A program made the translations under genes and the position numbers. From contig URZX01000009.1 in assembly GCA_900552455.1 (NCBI GenBank), forward strand, positions 1-64,000: 64,000 nt of DNA, read 5' to 3'. The notes beneath the pieces are model-generated. The model was not told the DNA's origin, ran no database searches, and worked only from the letters and a program-made list of their open reading frames with translations. Of the stretch, positions 46,759 to 55,865 are shown in pieces. The stretch's first letter is position 1; each line of letters starts with the position of its first letter. The stretch comes from an uncultured Peptococcaceae bacterium. GTDB lineage: Bacteria; Bacillota; Peptococcia; Peptococcales; Peptococcaceae.

Positions 46759-48757
46759 GCTGATCAGTCGGAATGTGCGCAAAAACCTCCGCGATTATCT
46801 GATCTATTTTCTGACGCTGATGCTTTCGATCAGCCTGTTTTACGCCTTCAATTCCATTTCTGACCAGCCTGCGTTTTTGGAAATGGGGATGACGCGAAAG
46901 CTGCTCTATGACCAACTCGGCACGTTGATCTCCGTGCTCTCGGTGGTGATCGCCGTGGTGCTGGCTTTTTTGATCGTTTACGCCAATCAGTTTTTGCTGA
47001 AACGTTGCAAGAAAGAGCTGGGCATTTATATGCTGCTTGGCATGAAGAAAGGGCGCATCGCGCGTATTTTTGCTGGCGAAACGCTTTGCGTCGGAGTGAT
47101 CGCGCTCGGCGTTGGCTTGACCCTCGGTGTGTTGCTTTCCCAGGGCATAGCGCTCGTCGCGCTGAAATTGTTTGCGGTGGCGCTCGATGAGTACCAGCCG
47201 GTCTTTTCAGCCAGCGCGTTCTGGCAAACGCTCCGGTGCTTTGTGCTGATCTTTTTGATCGTGATGTTCTTGAATGTGTGGTCGGTATCCAGCGTTCGCC
47301 TGATTGATCTGCTGACGGCGGGGCGGAAAAATGAGCACTTGAAAACGGAGAAGCGCGCCGTTTCTGCCGCTCTGTTTGTGCTTGCCCTTGCATGCATCGG
47401 CGCGGCTGGCTTTTTGTTTGATAAAAATGGCATCCTGCCTTCCAGGGACGATGCTTCTTTCCAGATCGCCGGTGCGCTGCTGATCGCAGGGACGCTGTTC
47501 CTCTTTTATGCGCTGGCGAGCGTTTTTATCCAGCTGGCGCAGCGCAATCAGCGTTTTTATCTGAAAGGGCTGAACACATTCCTGGTCCGCCAGATTGCAA
47601 GCAAGATCCGCACCAACTATCTGGTGATGACGGTGGTTTGCGCGCTTCTGACGATCACCCTCTGCGCCGTTTCCATTGGCACGAGCACGGGGCTTGCTAT
47701 GAACGAACTGGCGAGCGCGGCCACGCCGTATGATCTGACTGTGATGTCGGATGTTTCCCGTGATGGCGATGGCAGCATTGCAGAATATCTTGCTGACCAT
47801 GACGTGCAAATGAGCAACTACGCAGAAAGAATGGAACAGATCAGCGTATATAACGCCGATATGCTCTACAAAGACTTATTTGAGGGGCAAACTTTGAATC
47901 TGTGGCCGATTGATGAGGCAGTCTCTGATACCGAAGTCGTTGTTATTTCCATTTCAGATTTTAACCGGGCATTGTCTATGCAGGATAAAGCACCGATCGC
48001 ACTGGCAGATGATGCGTATCTACTGAATTGCAACTATGAAGGAACTCTTTCGTATGTGGAAGAGGCCCTGCGTACCCATCCTGAGCTCATTATAGGCGGC
48101 ATCACCCTTCATCGTGCGTCCGAAGAAGTTCTCCATGAGACATACTGGATGACCTCTATCGGCAACAATGATCGCGGCACATTGATCGTGCCGGATTATG
48201 TTGCCGATACGCTGGTAAAGGAGGCAAATTTTCTACTGGTTCAGTATAAGGCCAGCACCAACCCAGACGAGGTGTTGCAAAAGATGATCCCCATCGGCCT
48301 GGACGATGCGCACGGCTATCGGTATGCAGAAAAGAACATGATGTATGATATGTTCTATGGCATGAACGCCTTGGTGACCTTCCTCTGCTGCTACATCGGC
48401 CTGGTGTTTTTGCTGATTTGTGCAGCTATGCTCGCGTTGAAACAGCTGACGGAAACGACGGATAACAGCTACCGCTTTGGGCTGCTGCAAAAGCTGGGCG
48501 CCAGCCCTCAGCAGGTAAACCGCGCCTTGTTGGCGCAGACGGCGGTGTTCTTTGCCGTTCCCCTGGCGGTGGCAGGGTTGTATTCTGTGCTGTTGATTGC
48601 CAAGGGCATGGAGATCGTTGAAGAATTTATGAACATCCATATTGCAACCAATGTGTGGCTAACGGTCATGCTCTTTCTGCTCGTGTATGGGGGCTATTTC
48701 ATCGCCACCTATTTATCCTGCAAACAGATGGTCACGGAACAAAAAATGGAGGTGTGA
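46745..48757 (+). CDS. BceB-type FtsX-domain permease
   Basis: 670 residues, ten predicted helices: one N-terminal, FtsX domain (three helices), helices 5-8, a large outer domain between about 340 and 540, and a C-terminal FtsX domain. Starts MTAFKLISRNVRKNLRDYLIYFLTLMLSISLFYAFNS, typical of BceB. It removes lipid-II-cycle-targeting peptide antibiotics such as bacitracin or lantibiotics and signals to the kinase. ATG 46745 follows GGGAGGTG. Confidence 0.92.
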   Translation: MTAFKLISRNVRKNLRDYLIYFLTLMLSISLFYAFNSISDQPAFLEMGMTRKLLYDQLGTLISVLSVVIAVVLAFLIVYANQFLLKRCKKELGIYMLLGMKKGRIARIFAGETLCVGVIALGVGLTLGVLLSQGIALVALKLFAVALDEYQPVFSASAFWQTLRCFVLIFLIVMFLNVWSVSSVRLIDLLTAGRKNEHLKTEKRAVSAALFVLALACIGAAGFLFDKNGILPSRDDASFQIAGALLIAGTLFLFYALASVFIQLAQRNQRFYLKGLNTFLVRQIASKIRTNYLVMTVVCALLTITLCAVSIGTSTGLAMNELASAATPYDLTVMSDVSRDGDGSIAEYLADHDVQMSNYAERMEQISVYNADMLYKDLFEGQTLNLWPIDEAVSDTEVVVISISDFNRALSMQDKAPIALADDAYLLNCNYEGTLSYVEEALRTHPELIIGGITLHRASEEVLHETYWMTSIGNNDRGTLIVPDYVADTLVKEANFLLVQYKASTNPDEVLQKMIPIGLDDAHGYRYAEKNMMYDMFYGMNALVTFLCCYIGLVFLLICAAMLALKQLTETTDNSYRFGLLQKLGASPQQVNRALLAQTAVFFAVPLAVAGLYSVLLIAKGMEIVEEFMNIHIATNVWLTVMLFLLVYGGYFIATYLSCKQMVTEQKMEV

Positions 48758-48759
48758 AA

Positions 48760-48888
48760 GTGTTGTCGGAAAACATCAAATGGGAGGCTGTCATTCAGAG
48801 CATCGTGGATATCTGGCTGCCGGTATTTGGCGCCGTCGCCGTTGTTGTTCTCCTCGCTGTTCTTGTGCGCATCCTCAAGAAAAAATAA
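48760..48888 (+). CDS. Small single-helix membrane protein at the end of the Bce operon
   Basis: 42 residues. The frame starts at GTG 48760 with GGAGG 7 bp upstream, 2 bp after the permease stop. One membrane helix (about 17-36) ends in the basic RILKKK. Unknown family. Short basic-tailed peptides at transporter operon ends often bind or tune the transporter; the operon position is seen, the function is inferred. Confidence 0.65.
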   Translation: MLSENIKWEAVIQSIVDIWLPVFGAVAVVVLLAVLVRILKKK

Positions 48889-48926
48889 TCCTTGCTCAGC
48901 TAGCGCTGATCTCGTGCCAACACGAC

Positions 48927-48971
48927 AGAACCCGGTGCCCTTCCAGCGCGAAGGAACCGGGTTCTGTTTTT
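48927..48971 (+). terminator. Terminator of the Bce-type operon
   Basis: AGAACCCGG ... CCGGGTTCT (with inner CCTTC/GAAGG pairing) followed by GTTTTT. Confidence 0.85.
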
Positions 48972-48984
48972 GGGCGATCATGGC

Positions 48985-50325
48985 TCAGGCGTCTTTCTGC
49001 TGCAATTCTCTACGCAAGCTTCGCAGGATGACGATGGAGAGAACTGCGGCGAGGGTGGCGCTGGCTGGAAGGTTGAGCCAGATACCGATGAGGCCGAGGG
49101 GCCAAAGGAGGATGAGGAAGAGTACGGGGAAGGCGAGCGTTGTGGAGACGGAGATGAGCGCGGCCTGGAATGGCTTGCCGATGGCGATCATGTAGCTTTG
49201 GGTGGCGAAGCCGAGCCAGCGTGTGAGATAAGCGAAGCTGAAGAGGCCGAGGGCGGCGGTTGCGGTGTTGAGGAGCTCCTGGTTGGCATCGGGCACAAAG
49301 AGATGGATGATGAACGTCGGCTCACTGCGCACGAGGAACATCAGCGCGATGGTTGTGACGGCGGCACCGATGAAACAGCAGCGCTCGATGGCGCGCACGC
49401 GGCTGTATTTCCGCGCGCCCCAGTTGTAGCCGACGGCAGGCTGGAGGGCGTCGCAGATGCCGTATAAGAGCGGCTGGATGAGTCCGTCGACAAAGAGCAG
49501 GACGCCGTAAACGCTGACGGCCATGGCGCCGCCAAGGCGCACGAGGATGGCGTTCATGAGGATCTCTGTGATGCGCGCGGAGACGTTATTGAGAAAATTT
49601 GGCGTGCCGCAGGCGGCGATGTGGCGCACGAGTTTCCAGCTAAAACGCGGACGTGTAAAACGCAGCACAGATTTTCCGCGCAGGAAGGGGATGTAGGCGA
49701 TGAGCACACAGACACCCATGCCAAGGCTGCCAGCCAGCGCTGCGGCCCAGACGCCCCAGCCGAAAACGCCGAGAAAAATAAGTTCAAATCCTGCGCAGAG
49801 CACGCTCATGAGAATGTTCAGCGCCAGGCTGCCGCGGATGAATCCGCTGATGCGCAGGAAATTGTCCATCGCGAACATGGCGGTGGTGAGCGGCGAGCAG
49901 AGGGCGTAGACGCGCAGATATTCTACAGCCATGGCGGCAAATTCGCCGTCAGCGCCCAGGAAGCGAATGAGCAGCGGCGCGGCAGCAAAGAGCGCGGCAC
50001 CGATGAGAATGCCAAGGGCGTGGATGAGCAAACAGGCGCAGGTGAAGATGTTGTTGGCTTCTTTTTTGTCACCGCGGCCAAGAGCGATGGAGATGGGCAC
50101 GGAAGCGCCGACGCCGATGAGATCGGCCAGCGAAAAATTGATGATCACAAAGGGCATGGCCAGATTGATCGCTGCGAAGGCCATTGCGCCGATGAACTGT
50201 CCCACGAAAACGCCGTCCAGCGTGTAGTAAAGGCTGGAGGCGAGCATGCTGAGGGCGCCGGGAATGGCGGCGAAGAAAAAGAGCCGCACCGGTGGAGTTT
50301 GTGAGAATAGGGTTGGGGAATCCAT
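48985..50325 (-). CDS. MATE-family efflux transporter
   Basis: 446 residues, twelve helices. N-terminal RLFFFAAIPGALSMLASSLYYTLDGVFVGQFIG and the duplicated second half are typical. Only distantly like the MATE at 28111. ATG 50325 follows AAGGAGG; the frame extends upstream through the DnaA-box-like region but has no other start signal. Confidence 0.92.
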   Translation of the reverse strand: MDSPTLFSQTPPVRLFFFAAIPGALSMLASSLYYTLDGVFVGQFIGAMAFAAINLAMPFVIINFSLADLIGVGASVPISIALGRGDKKEANNIFTCACLLIHALGILIGAALFAAAPLLIRFLGADGEFAAMAVEYLRVYALCSPLTTAMFAMDNFLRISGFIRGSLALNILMSVLCAGFELIFLGVFGWGVWAAALAGSLGMGVCVLIAYIPFLRGKSVLRFTRPRFSWKLVRHIAACGTPNFLNNVSARITEILMNAILVRLGGAMAVSVYGVLLFVDGLIQPLLYGICDALQPAVGYNWGARKYSRVRAIERCCFIGAAVTTIALMFLVRSEPTFIIHLFVPDANQELLNTATAALGLFSFAYLTRWLGFATQSYMIAIGKPFQAALISVSTTLAFPVLFLILLWPLGLIGIWLNLPASATLAAVLSIVILRSLRRELQQKDA

Positions 50326-50395
50326 GTGGTCCTCCTTGGAGATGAGATACTCTATCCAGTATAAAGGGAAAATCGTCGGCTGCCAAGTATGGCGA

Positions 50396-50545
50396 AAGTA
50401 AATTTTGTGGAAAACGCGGAGGCGGCGATTTTCTGGGGAAAACGCTGGTTTTCCGCTGCGGTTGTGGATAAATCTTCGGAAAAGTCGTCGGTTTTCCACA
50501 AATCCTGCGGAAAAAGCTGTGGAATCACGGGGGAAAGTTGGCGGA
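50396..50545. other. Cluster of DnaA-box-like sites
   Basis: Within the 460-bp non-coding gap 50326-50787, three sites match TTWTNCACA: TTTTCCACA (minus, 50406-50414), TTATCCACA (minus, 50463-50471) and TTTTCCACA (plus, 50492-50500), plus a weaker GATTCCACA near 50517-50525. Many further TTTTCC/GGAAAA blocks lie around them. No dnaA or dnaN gene is in the window, so this is probably not oriC; it may titrate or reactivate DnaA. Confidence 0.5.
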
Positions 50546-50688
50546 AAAGTTGTCTGCGACCGCTTGCGGCGCGGCGTCGGAGGGCGATGTAAAAGGGCGT
50601 GACAACTTTGGAAAAGTTTGCGTGCAACGGAGGATAAGAAATTATGATGAAAATTTCAGATTTTTGATGCAAATTTCGAAAATTCCGC

Positions 50689-50717
50689 TTGCAATATATG
50701 TACGCAGGGTATATCAT
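50689..50717 (+). promoter_or_regulatory. Promoter of the ABC importer operon
   Basis: TTGCAA, 17 bp, TATCAT. A short leader with the hairpin CCACATCACGTGG follows before the ribosome site. Confidence 0.65.
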
Positions 50718-50787
50718 AGTATCAACTCCACATCACGTGGGATCTCATCCGAGAAATTGTAGAATTTGTAGAACGGAGGAATGTAGG

Positions 50788-51822
50788 ATGAAGATGAAAA
50801 AATGGATCGCCGGGATCGCGCTCGGCAGTATGATGTTGTTGGCAGGCTGCGGCGGCGGCTCCGGTAGCGGCGGTAGTGCAGCAGGAGAAGGCAGCGCGGC
50901 AGCAGAAGCGAATGCAGATGCGCTGCAGATCGGTATCATCCAGACGCAGGCACACGTGGCACTTGACCGTGCCCGTGAAGGCTTCGAAGCTGGTCTGGAA
51001 GAAGCTGGCTACACTGTTGGTGAAGATGTCGTCATCGATTACCAGAACGCTCAGGGTGACCAGTCCAATCTGAACACCATCACCAACCAATTTGCCAGCG
51101 ACAAGAAAGACCTTGTCTGCGCCATCGCTACACAGGCAGCTGTGCAGATGGCCAGCGCCAGCTCCGATATTCCAATCGTCGGCACCGCGATCACCGATTA
51201 TGAAAGCGTCGGCCTTGTTGAAAGCAACGACGCACCTGGTGGAAATGTCACCGGTACCAGCGATATGAACCCTATTGCAGATCAGGTCGCACTGATGCAG
51301 CAGCTTATGCCTGACCTCAGCTCGGTCGGCGTTATGTACTGCTCTGCGGAAGAAAACTCCCGCATTCAGTTCGAACTGTTCAAAGAAGAATGCGAAGCAG
51401 CCGGCATTTCTGTGACAGAAATGACCGTATCTAATGTCAACGAGATCCAGCAGGCAGCAACGAGCCTCATCGGTGAAGACATCCAGGCCATTTATGTGCC
51501 AACCGATAACACGCTTGCGTCCGCTATGACAACCCTCACTGGCGTGACCAACGAAGCGAAGATTCCTGTCTTCACTGGCGAAGTTGGGATGCTCTCTGGC
51601 GGCGGCACCGCGACTGTCAGCGTCGACTACTACGAACTTGGCAAGCAGACTGGCGCGATGGCTGCCCAGATCCTCAAGGGTGAAGCAGAACCTGCTACCA
51701 TGGCGATCGAAATGCCAGCCAATAACACCACTGAGATCAATCAGGAAGAAGTGGATCTGCTCGGCATCACCGTTCCAGACGAACTGGCTGAATTCGTCGG
51801 CGACTACGCTGCTGAAGAATAA
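50788..51822 (+). CDS. ABC transporter substrate-binding lipoprotein (TrpX-like)
   Basis: 344 residues. Lipoprotein signal with lipobox LAGC at residue 21 and a Gly/Ser/Ala linker. The mature part is the ABC_sub_bind (PF04392) fold: IGIIQTQAHVALDRAREGFEAGLEEAGY, IVGTAITDYESVGLV, VSVDYYELGKQTGAMAAQILKGE. In streptococci the related TrpX binds tryptophan; other members bind other amino acids, so the ligand is open. ATG 50788 follows ACGGAGG. First gene of a three-gene importer. Confidence 0.9.
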   Translation: MKMKKWIAGIALGSMMLLAGCGGGSGSGGSAAGEGSAAAEANADALQIGIIQTQAHVALDRAREGFEAGLEEAGYTVGEDVVIDYQNAQGDQSNLNTITNQFASDKKDLVCAIATQAAVQMASASSDIPIVGTAITDYESVGLVESNDAPGGNVTGTSDMNPIADQVALMQQLMPDLSSVGVMYCSAEENSRIQFELFKEECEAAGISVTEMTVSNVNEIQQAATSLIGEDIQAIYVPTDNTLASAMTTLTGVTNEAKIPVFTGEVGMLSGGGTATVSVDYYELGKQTGAMAAQILKGEAEPATMAIEMPANNTTEINQEEVDLLGITVPDELAEFVGDYAAEE

Positions 51823-52000
51823 TGAATCCCTTGCCGCGTGAGCGGTATGACGAAGGGTCACCCCTGTGGCGACCCTTCGTTTTGTTTGTTTATTCCGACT
51901 ATTACTTTTTGCCGGGAAGTTATTTGGCGAAGGCCGCTTGCTATGCTATAATGCAAGAGTGGGAGATTGCTCCCGGCTATGCACACAATGGAGGCATATT

Positions 52001-52876
52001 ATGGAACTCGTACTTTCGACGGTTGCCCAGGGGCTTTTGTGGGCCGTGTTGGCGATCGGTCTTTTCATCACATTCCGCATTCTGGATATCGCGGATCTTT
52101 CTATTGAAGGCACTTATCCTCTCGGCGGCGCCATTGCCGTCATGACGATCACCGGCGGCGGTTCGCCGCTTCTGGCAGTCATCTTTGCATTCTTTGGCGG
52201 ATGCATTGCCGGCGCTGTCACTGGTTTTCTGCACACAAAGCTCAAGATCCCTGCGCTTCTCGCCGGGATCCTTACGATGATCGGGCTGTACTCGATCAAC
52301 CTGCGCATCATGGGCCGCGCCACCACATCCATTCTAGGCGAAGAAACGGTCTACAGCTTTTTTGAAAACAACATGAGCAAGGTTTCCGCGACGCTGATCG
52401 TCGGCCTTTTGGCCACGCTTGTCGTCTGGTTCTTCTGCTACATTTTCTTCGGCACCGAGCTTGGTGCCGCCATCCGCGCCACCGGCGACAATCCACAGAT
52501 GATCCGCGCGCAGGGCATCAACACCGATGTCACCATCATGCTTGGCCTGATCATCTCCAACGGCTTTGTCGGCGTCACCGGCGCGCTGCTCAGTCAGTCC
52601 AACGGCTATGCCGATGTCAACATGGGGACTGGTGTCCTTGTCACTGGCCTCGCTTCGATCATCATCGGCGAAGTGCTCTTCGGCACTCGCAGTTTCAAAA
52701 ACTGGTTGATCAGTGTTGTGCTCGGATCCATCGTTTATCGTGCCGTGGTCGCGTTCGTGCTCTGGCTGGGCATGAATCCTAATGACCTCAAGCTGCTCAC
52801 CGCTGTTATCGTTGCAGTCGCGCTAGCTCTGCCGCTCATCAAGAGCAAGATGCAGAAGCTGCGCTCGAATATGTGA
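52001..52876 (+). CDS. ABC transporter permease (TrpY-like, branched-chain type)
   Basis: 291 residues, about eight to nine helices, BPD_transp_2 family. Starts MELVLSTVAQGLLWAVLAIGLFITFRILDIADLSIEG and contains the conserved GAAIRATGDNPQMIRAQGIN loop. ATG 52001 follows AATGGAGG; the longer frame from 51866 overlaps the intergenic region and lacks a ribosome site. Works with the flanking binding protein and ATPase. Confidence 0.9.
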   Translation: MELVLSTVAQGLLWAVLAIGLFITFRILDIADLSIEGTYPLGGAIAVMTITGGGSPLLAVIFAFFGGCIAGAVTGFLHTKLKIPALLAGILTMIGLYSINLRIMGRATTSILGEETVYSFFENNMSKVSATLIVGLLATLVVWFFCYIFFGTELGAAIRATGDNPQMIRAQGINTDVTIMLGLIISNGFVGVTGALLSQSNGYADVNMGTGVLVTGLASIIIGEVLFGTRSFKNWLISVVLGSIVYRAVVAFVLWLGMNPNDLKLLTAVIVAVALALPLIKSKMQKLRSNM

Positions 52877-52889
52877 GGAGGTTGGGATC

Positions 52890-53690
52890 ATGTCAATGTT
52901 AGATCTGAACGGCATCGAAAAAACCTTTAATCCCGGCAGCGTCAACCAGAAAAAAGCCCTGCGCGGTCTCGAGCTGCATCTTGAAGAGGGCGATTTTGTC
53001 ACCGTCATCGGCGGCAACGGCGCCGGGAAATCAACAATGCTCAACGCCATCGCCGGCGTCTTTCCTGTGGACAAAGGCGAGATCTTTATCAATAATGTCA
53101 ACGTGACCAAGCTTCCTGAGCACAAGCGCGCTGCCTACATCGGCCGCGTGTTCCAGGATCCAATGATGGGCACCTGCGCGAACATGCAGATCGAGGAAAA
53201 CCTCGCCATGGCATCGCGCCGCGGTCAGCGTCCAGGACTTCGTTGGAGCTCCCGCGCCAAGGACCGCGCCTTCTTCCAGGAACGCTTGTCCATGCTCGGG
53301 CTCGGTCTGGAAGAACGTCTTACCCAGCGCGTCGGTCTGCTTTCCGGTGGCCAGCGCCAGGCGCTGACGTTGCTCATGGCCACGCTCAAGCGCCCGGATA
53401 TCCTGCTCCTCGACGAGCACACCGCAGCGCTTGACCCAAAAACGGCTTCCAAGGTGCTTGAGATTACCGACCACATCGTCGCAGAAAACGGGCTGACCAC
53501 CATCATGATCACCCACAACATGCGCGATGCCATCAACCACGGCAACCGTCTGGTCATGCTCGACAATGGGACCGTTGCTGTCGATATCCGCAAGGAAGAT
53601 TATCCAAATCTCTCCGTGCAGGATCTTTTACAAATGTTTGAGAAGGCAAGCGGCGACGCCATTTTAAGTGACGCCCTGCTCCTTTCTTGA
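52890..53690 (+). CDS. ABC transporter ATP-binding protein (TrpZ-like)
   Basis: 266 residues. Walker A GGNGAGKST, signature LSGGQRQALTLLMA, Walker B ILLLDEHTAALD (His instead of the usual Pro after Glu, as commonly seen in this subfamily), H loop ITHNMRDAI. 13 bp after the permease with GAGGAGG upstream; last gene of the importer. Confidence 0.91.
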   Translation: MSMLDLNGIEKTFNPGSVNQKKALRGLELHLEEGDFVTVIGGNGAGKSTMLNAIAGVFPVDKGEIFINNVNVTKLPEHKRAAYIGRVFQDPMMGTCANMQIEENLAMASRRGQRPGLRWSSRAKDRAFFQERLSMLGLGLEERLTQRVGLLSGGQRQALTLLMATLKRPDILLLDEHTAALDPKTASKVLEITDHIVAENGLTTIMITHNMRDAINHGNRLVMLDNGTVAVDIRKEDYPNLSVQDLLQMFEKASGDAILSDALLLS

Positions 53691-53726
53691 TAAATTTTTC
53701 AAATTTCTATGAGGTGAAAGAAAAAA

Positions 53727-54938
53727 ATGATCGTATTAGTTATGAACAGTGGGAGTTCTTCCCTGAAGTTCCAGCTCATTGACATGGACAACGGCGACGT
53801 TATGTCCAAGGGCCTTGTCGAACGCATCGGTATGGGCGGCGACGCCGGCTTCGAAGTCAAGGCAAAAGGCGAAAAGATCAAAAAGGATGTTAAGGCTGAC
53901 GACCACAAGCAGGCTGTTGCACTCGTTATCGACGCACTCACCACTGGTGACCTCGCCGTTGTTGACGACCTCAACAACATCGACGCCATCGGTCATCGCA
54001 TCGTGCAGGGCGGCGACTCCTTCCCTAAGGCAGCTGTTGTTGACCAGCGCGTAAAGGATCTCGTCAGAGAATACGGCGCTATGGCTCCACTGCACAACTA
54101 TGCAGCGCTCGCTGGTATTGAAGCTTGCGAAGAGCTCATGCCAACCATCCCATCCGTCTGCGTATTCGACACGTCCTATCACATGACCATGGACCCAGCT
54201 CATTACATGTACGCCATCCCTTACGACGATTACAAAGAACTCAAGGTTCGTCGTTATGGCGCACACGGCACCAGCCACAAGTATGTTGCACGCGAAGCAG
54301 CAAAGGCTATGGGCCGTCCGCTGGAAGAACTCAAGCTCATCACCTGCCACCTCGGCAATGGTGCTTCCGTTTCTGCTATCAAGGGTGGTAAGATCGTTGA
54401 TACCTCCATGGGCTTCACCCCACTGGAAGGTCTCGTCATGGGTACCCGCGTTGGGGACATCGACGCTGCAGCAGTGCTCTTCATTATGAAGAACAAAGGC
54501 TACAGCATCGACGAAATGGATACCTACCTCAACAAGAAATGCGGTCTTCTCGGTGTCAGCGGTATCTCCAACGACTTCCGCGACCTCGAAGAAGCCATGC
54601 AGGAAGGCAACGAACGCGCGAAACTCGCTTACGACATGTTCGTGCTCCAGGTTAAGAAGTACATCGGTGCTTATTATGCAGAACTCGACGGCTGCGACGC
54701 CATCGTCTTCACTGCCGGCATCGGCGAAAACGACGACCTCGTGCGCGGCTCCATCTGCAGCGGCCTCGATGCACTCGGCATCTCTGTTGATCCAGCCAAG
54801 AACGACGGCTGCCGCGAATTCCGCGACATCAGCACGGAAGGCGCAAAGGCACATGCATTCGTTATCCCAACCAACGAAGAATATGCCATCGCCACCGAAA
54901 CCATTGAGGCTGTTAAAGAAGCTGGCCTCGTGAAGTAA
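53727..54938 (+). CDS. ackA: Acetate kinase
   Basis: 403 residues. N-terminal MIVLVMNSGSSSLKFQLID, then GHRIVQGG, FDTSYHMTMD, RYGAHGTSHKYVA, THLGNG-like CHLGNGAS, and FTAGIGEND near the end, all acetate kinase signatures. Converts acetyl phosphate and ADP to acetate and ATP, the substrate-level phosphorylation step of many anaerobes. No pta beside it. Codon use is highly biased, as in lutABC, pointing to high expression. Ribosome site GAGGTGAAAG. Confidence 0.97.
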   Translation: MIVLVMNSGSSSLKFQLIDMDNGDVMSKGLVERIGMGGDAGFEVKAKGEKIKKDVKADDHKQAVALVIDALTTGDLAVVDDLNNIDAIGHRIVQGGDSFPKAAVVDQRVKDLVREYGAMAPLHNYAALAGIEACEELMPTIPSVCVFDTSYHMTMDPAHYMYAIPYDDYKELKVRRYGAHGTSHKYVAREAAKAMGRPLEELKLITCHLGNGASVSAIKGGKIVDTSMGFTPLEGLVMGTRVGDIDAAAVLFIMKNKGYSIDEMDTYLNKKCGLLGVSGISNDFRDLEEAMQEGNERAKLAYDMFVLQVKKYIGAYYAELDGCDAIVFTAGIGENDDLVRGSICSGLDALGISVDPAKNDGCREFRDISTEGAKAHAFVIPTNEEYAIATETIEAVKEAGLVK

Positions 54939-54961
54939 GCTATCCGCTTGAAAACGATCAT

Positions 54962-54997
54962 CCCCGATGCATATTGATATGGCATCGGGGATTTTTT
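54962..54997 (+). terminator. ackA terminator
   Basis: CCCCGATGC ... GCATCGGGG followed by ATTTTTT. Confidence 0.9.
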
Positions 54998-55066
54998 CGT
55001 TTCGGATGAAATGTCAGGAAGATGTCAGGATCCTTTTCAGGAAATCTTTTATGTGATATTGGCGTA

Positions 55067-55095
55067 TTGATTTTTTCCTTCTGAAACGGTATGAT
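55067..55095 (+). promoter_or_regulatory. Promoter of the 62-residue protein gene
   Basis: TTGATT, 17 bp, TATGAT. Confidence 0.6.
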
Positions 55096-55170
55096 ATGGT
55101 CGTACAAAGAAAGTAAAACTTAACGACGAGAAGTCAGTTTAAGACCAATAAGTGAAAAGGAGAACACATC

Positions 55171-55359
55171 ATGTTTTTTGTTTATTTGTTTTACGCCGAA
55201 CTCATTATCCTGCCGCTTCTGCTCATTTCTGTATTTGTGCACCAACGCACCAAGATGCAGTCGCTGGCGCTTCAACTTGCTGATGTCAGCGCCAAACTCG
55301 ATACTGTCGAGCGCGCACAAACGCGCGCGCCGCAGCAGACAGATGAAAACGTGCGATAA
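55171..55359 (+). CDS. Small membrane protein with coiled-coil tail
   Basis: 62 residues: one N-terminal membrane helix (about 4-23), then HQRTKMQSLALQLADVSAKLDTVERAQ, a heptad-like coiled coil, and a polar end. No family recognised. Own promoter, ribosome site AAAAGGAGAA and terminator make it a real monocistronic gene. The layout recalls small divisome or stress membrane peptides, without evidence for either. Confidence 0.7.
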   Translation: MFFVYLFYAELIILPLLLISVFVHQRTKMQSLALQLADVSAKLDTVERAQTRAPQQTDENVR

Positions 55360-55374
55360 TTCCTGCTTGTCTCT

Positions 55375-55410
55375 GCCCCGGTGGGAGTCCGTCCCATCGG
55401 GGCTCTTTTC
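55375..55410 (+). terminator. Terminator after the 62-residue protein gene
   Basis: GCCCCGGTGGGA-GTCCG-TCCCATCGGGGC followed by TCTTTTC. Confidence 0.8.
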
Positions 55411-55505
55411 TTGTCCGCAGGGCAGCGCAGTATGGAAAAAGATTGTTCTGCAGAGCGGCCCATGGTAAAATAAAAAATAATCCATCAGTGGAGGAGGCGA
55501 TCCGC

Positions 55506-55850
55506 ATGGACTGTCGGCATAGGATCCTGTTGAATGTGGTGCTGGTCGTGTTGATCTTCGCACCGTTGTTTTACGTGCTGCGCCACCAAGCGTGGCTGTC
55601 GCTGTATATGAATGCGCTCAGCCTGTTCATCATCCTCTACATGTGCTGGGGATTTTTCAGGATCGCCTGTGCGCGCATCGCCGCGACGGACCAGCCGTGG
55701 AAAAAGGTGCTGCTCGGGTTCTGGTCTCTGGTGATGGCGGTGCTTTTGTCCGCCAATCATCTGCTGGATTTCTTCACTGGCTGGATCTGGTTCGCTGCCA
55801 TCGGCGGCACTGCTGTAGTGGCGTTTCTCATTGATCACGACGCATCCTGA
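55506..55850 (+). CDS. Small membrane protein, first of three
   Basis: 114 residues with four predicted helices (about 8-24, 32-52, 66-84, 88-106). No recognised family. ATG 55506 follows GGAGGAGG; the following two genes start within 20 bp of the preceding stops, forming an operon of three unrelated-looking hydrophobic proteins. Confidence 0.7.
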   Translation: MDCRHRILLNVVLVVLIFAPLFYVLRHQAWLSLYMNALSLFIILYMCWGFFRIACARIAATDQPWKKVLLGFWSLVMAVLLSANHLLDFFTGWIWFAAIGGTAVVAFLIDHDAS

Positions 55851-55865
55851 AAGGCGGTGGCAGGC

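Noticed and set aside
50396..50545. Chromosomal origin oriC
   Set aside because: DnaA-box-like sites are present, but there is no dnaA, dnaN, rpmH or other origin gene and no clear AT-rich unwinding element.
50389..50762. Short overlapping ORFs in the gap before the ABC importer
   Set aside because: No ribosome sites; the protein sequences only reflect the repeated TTTTCC/GGAAAA blocks.
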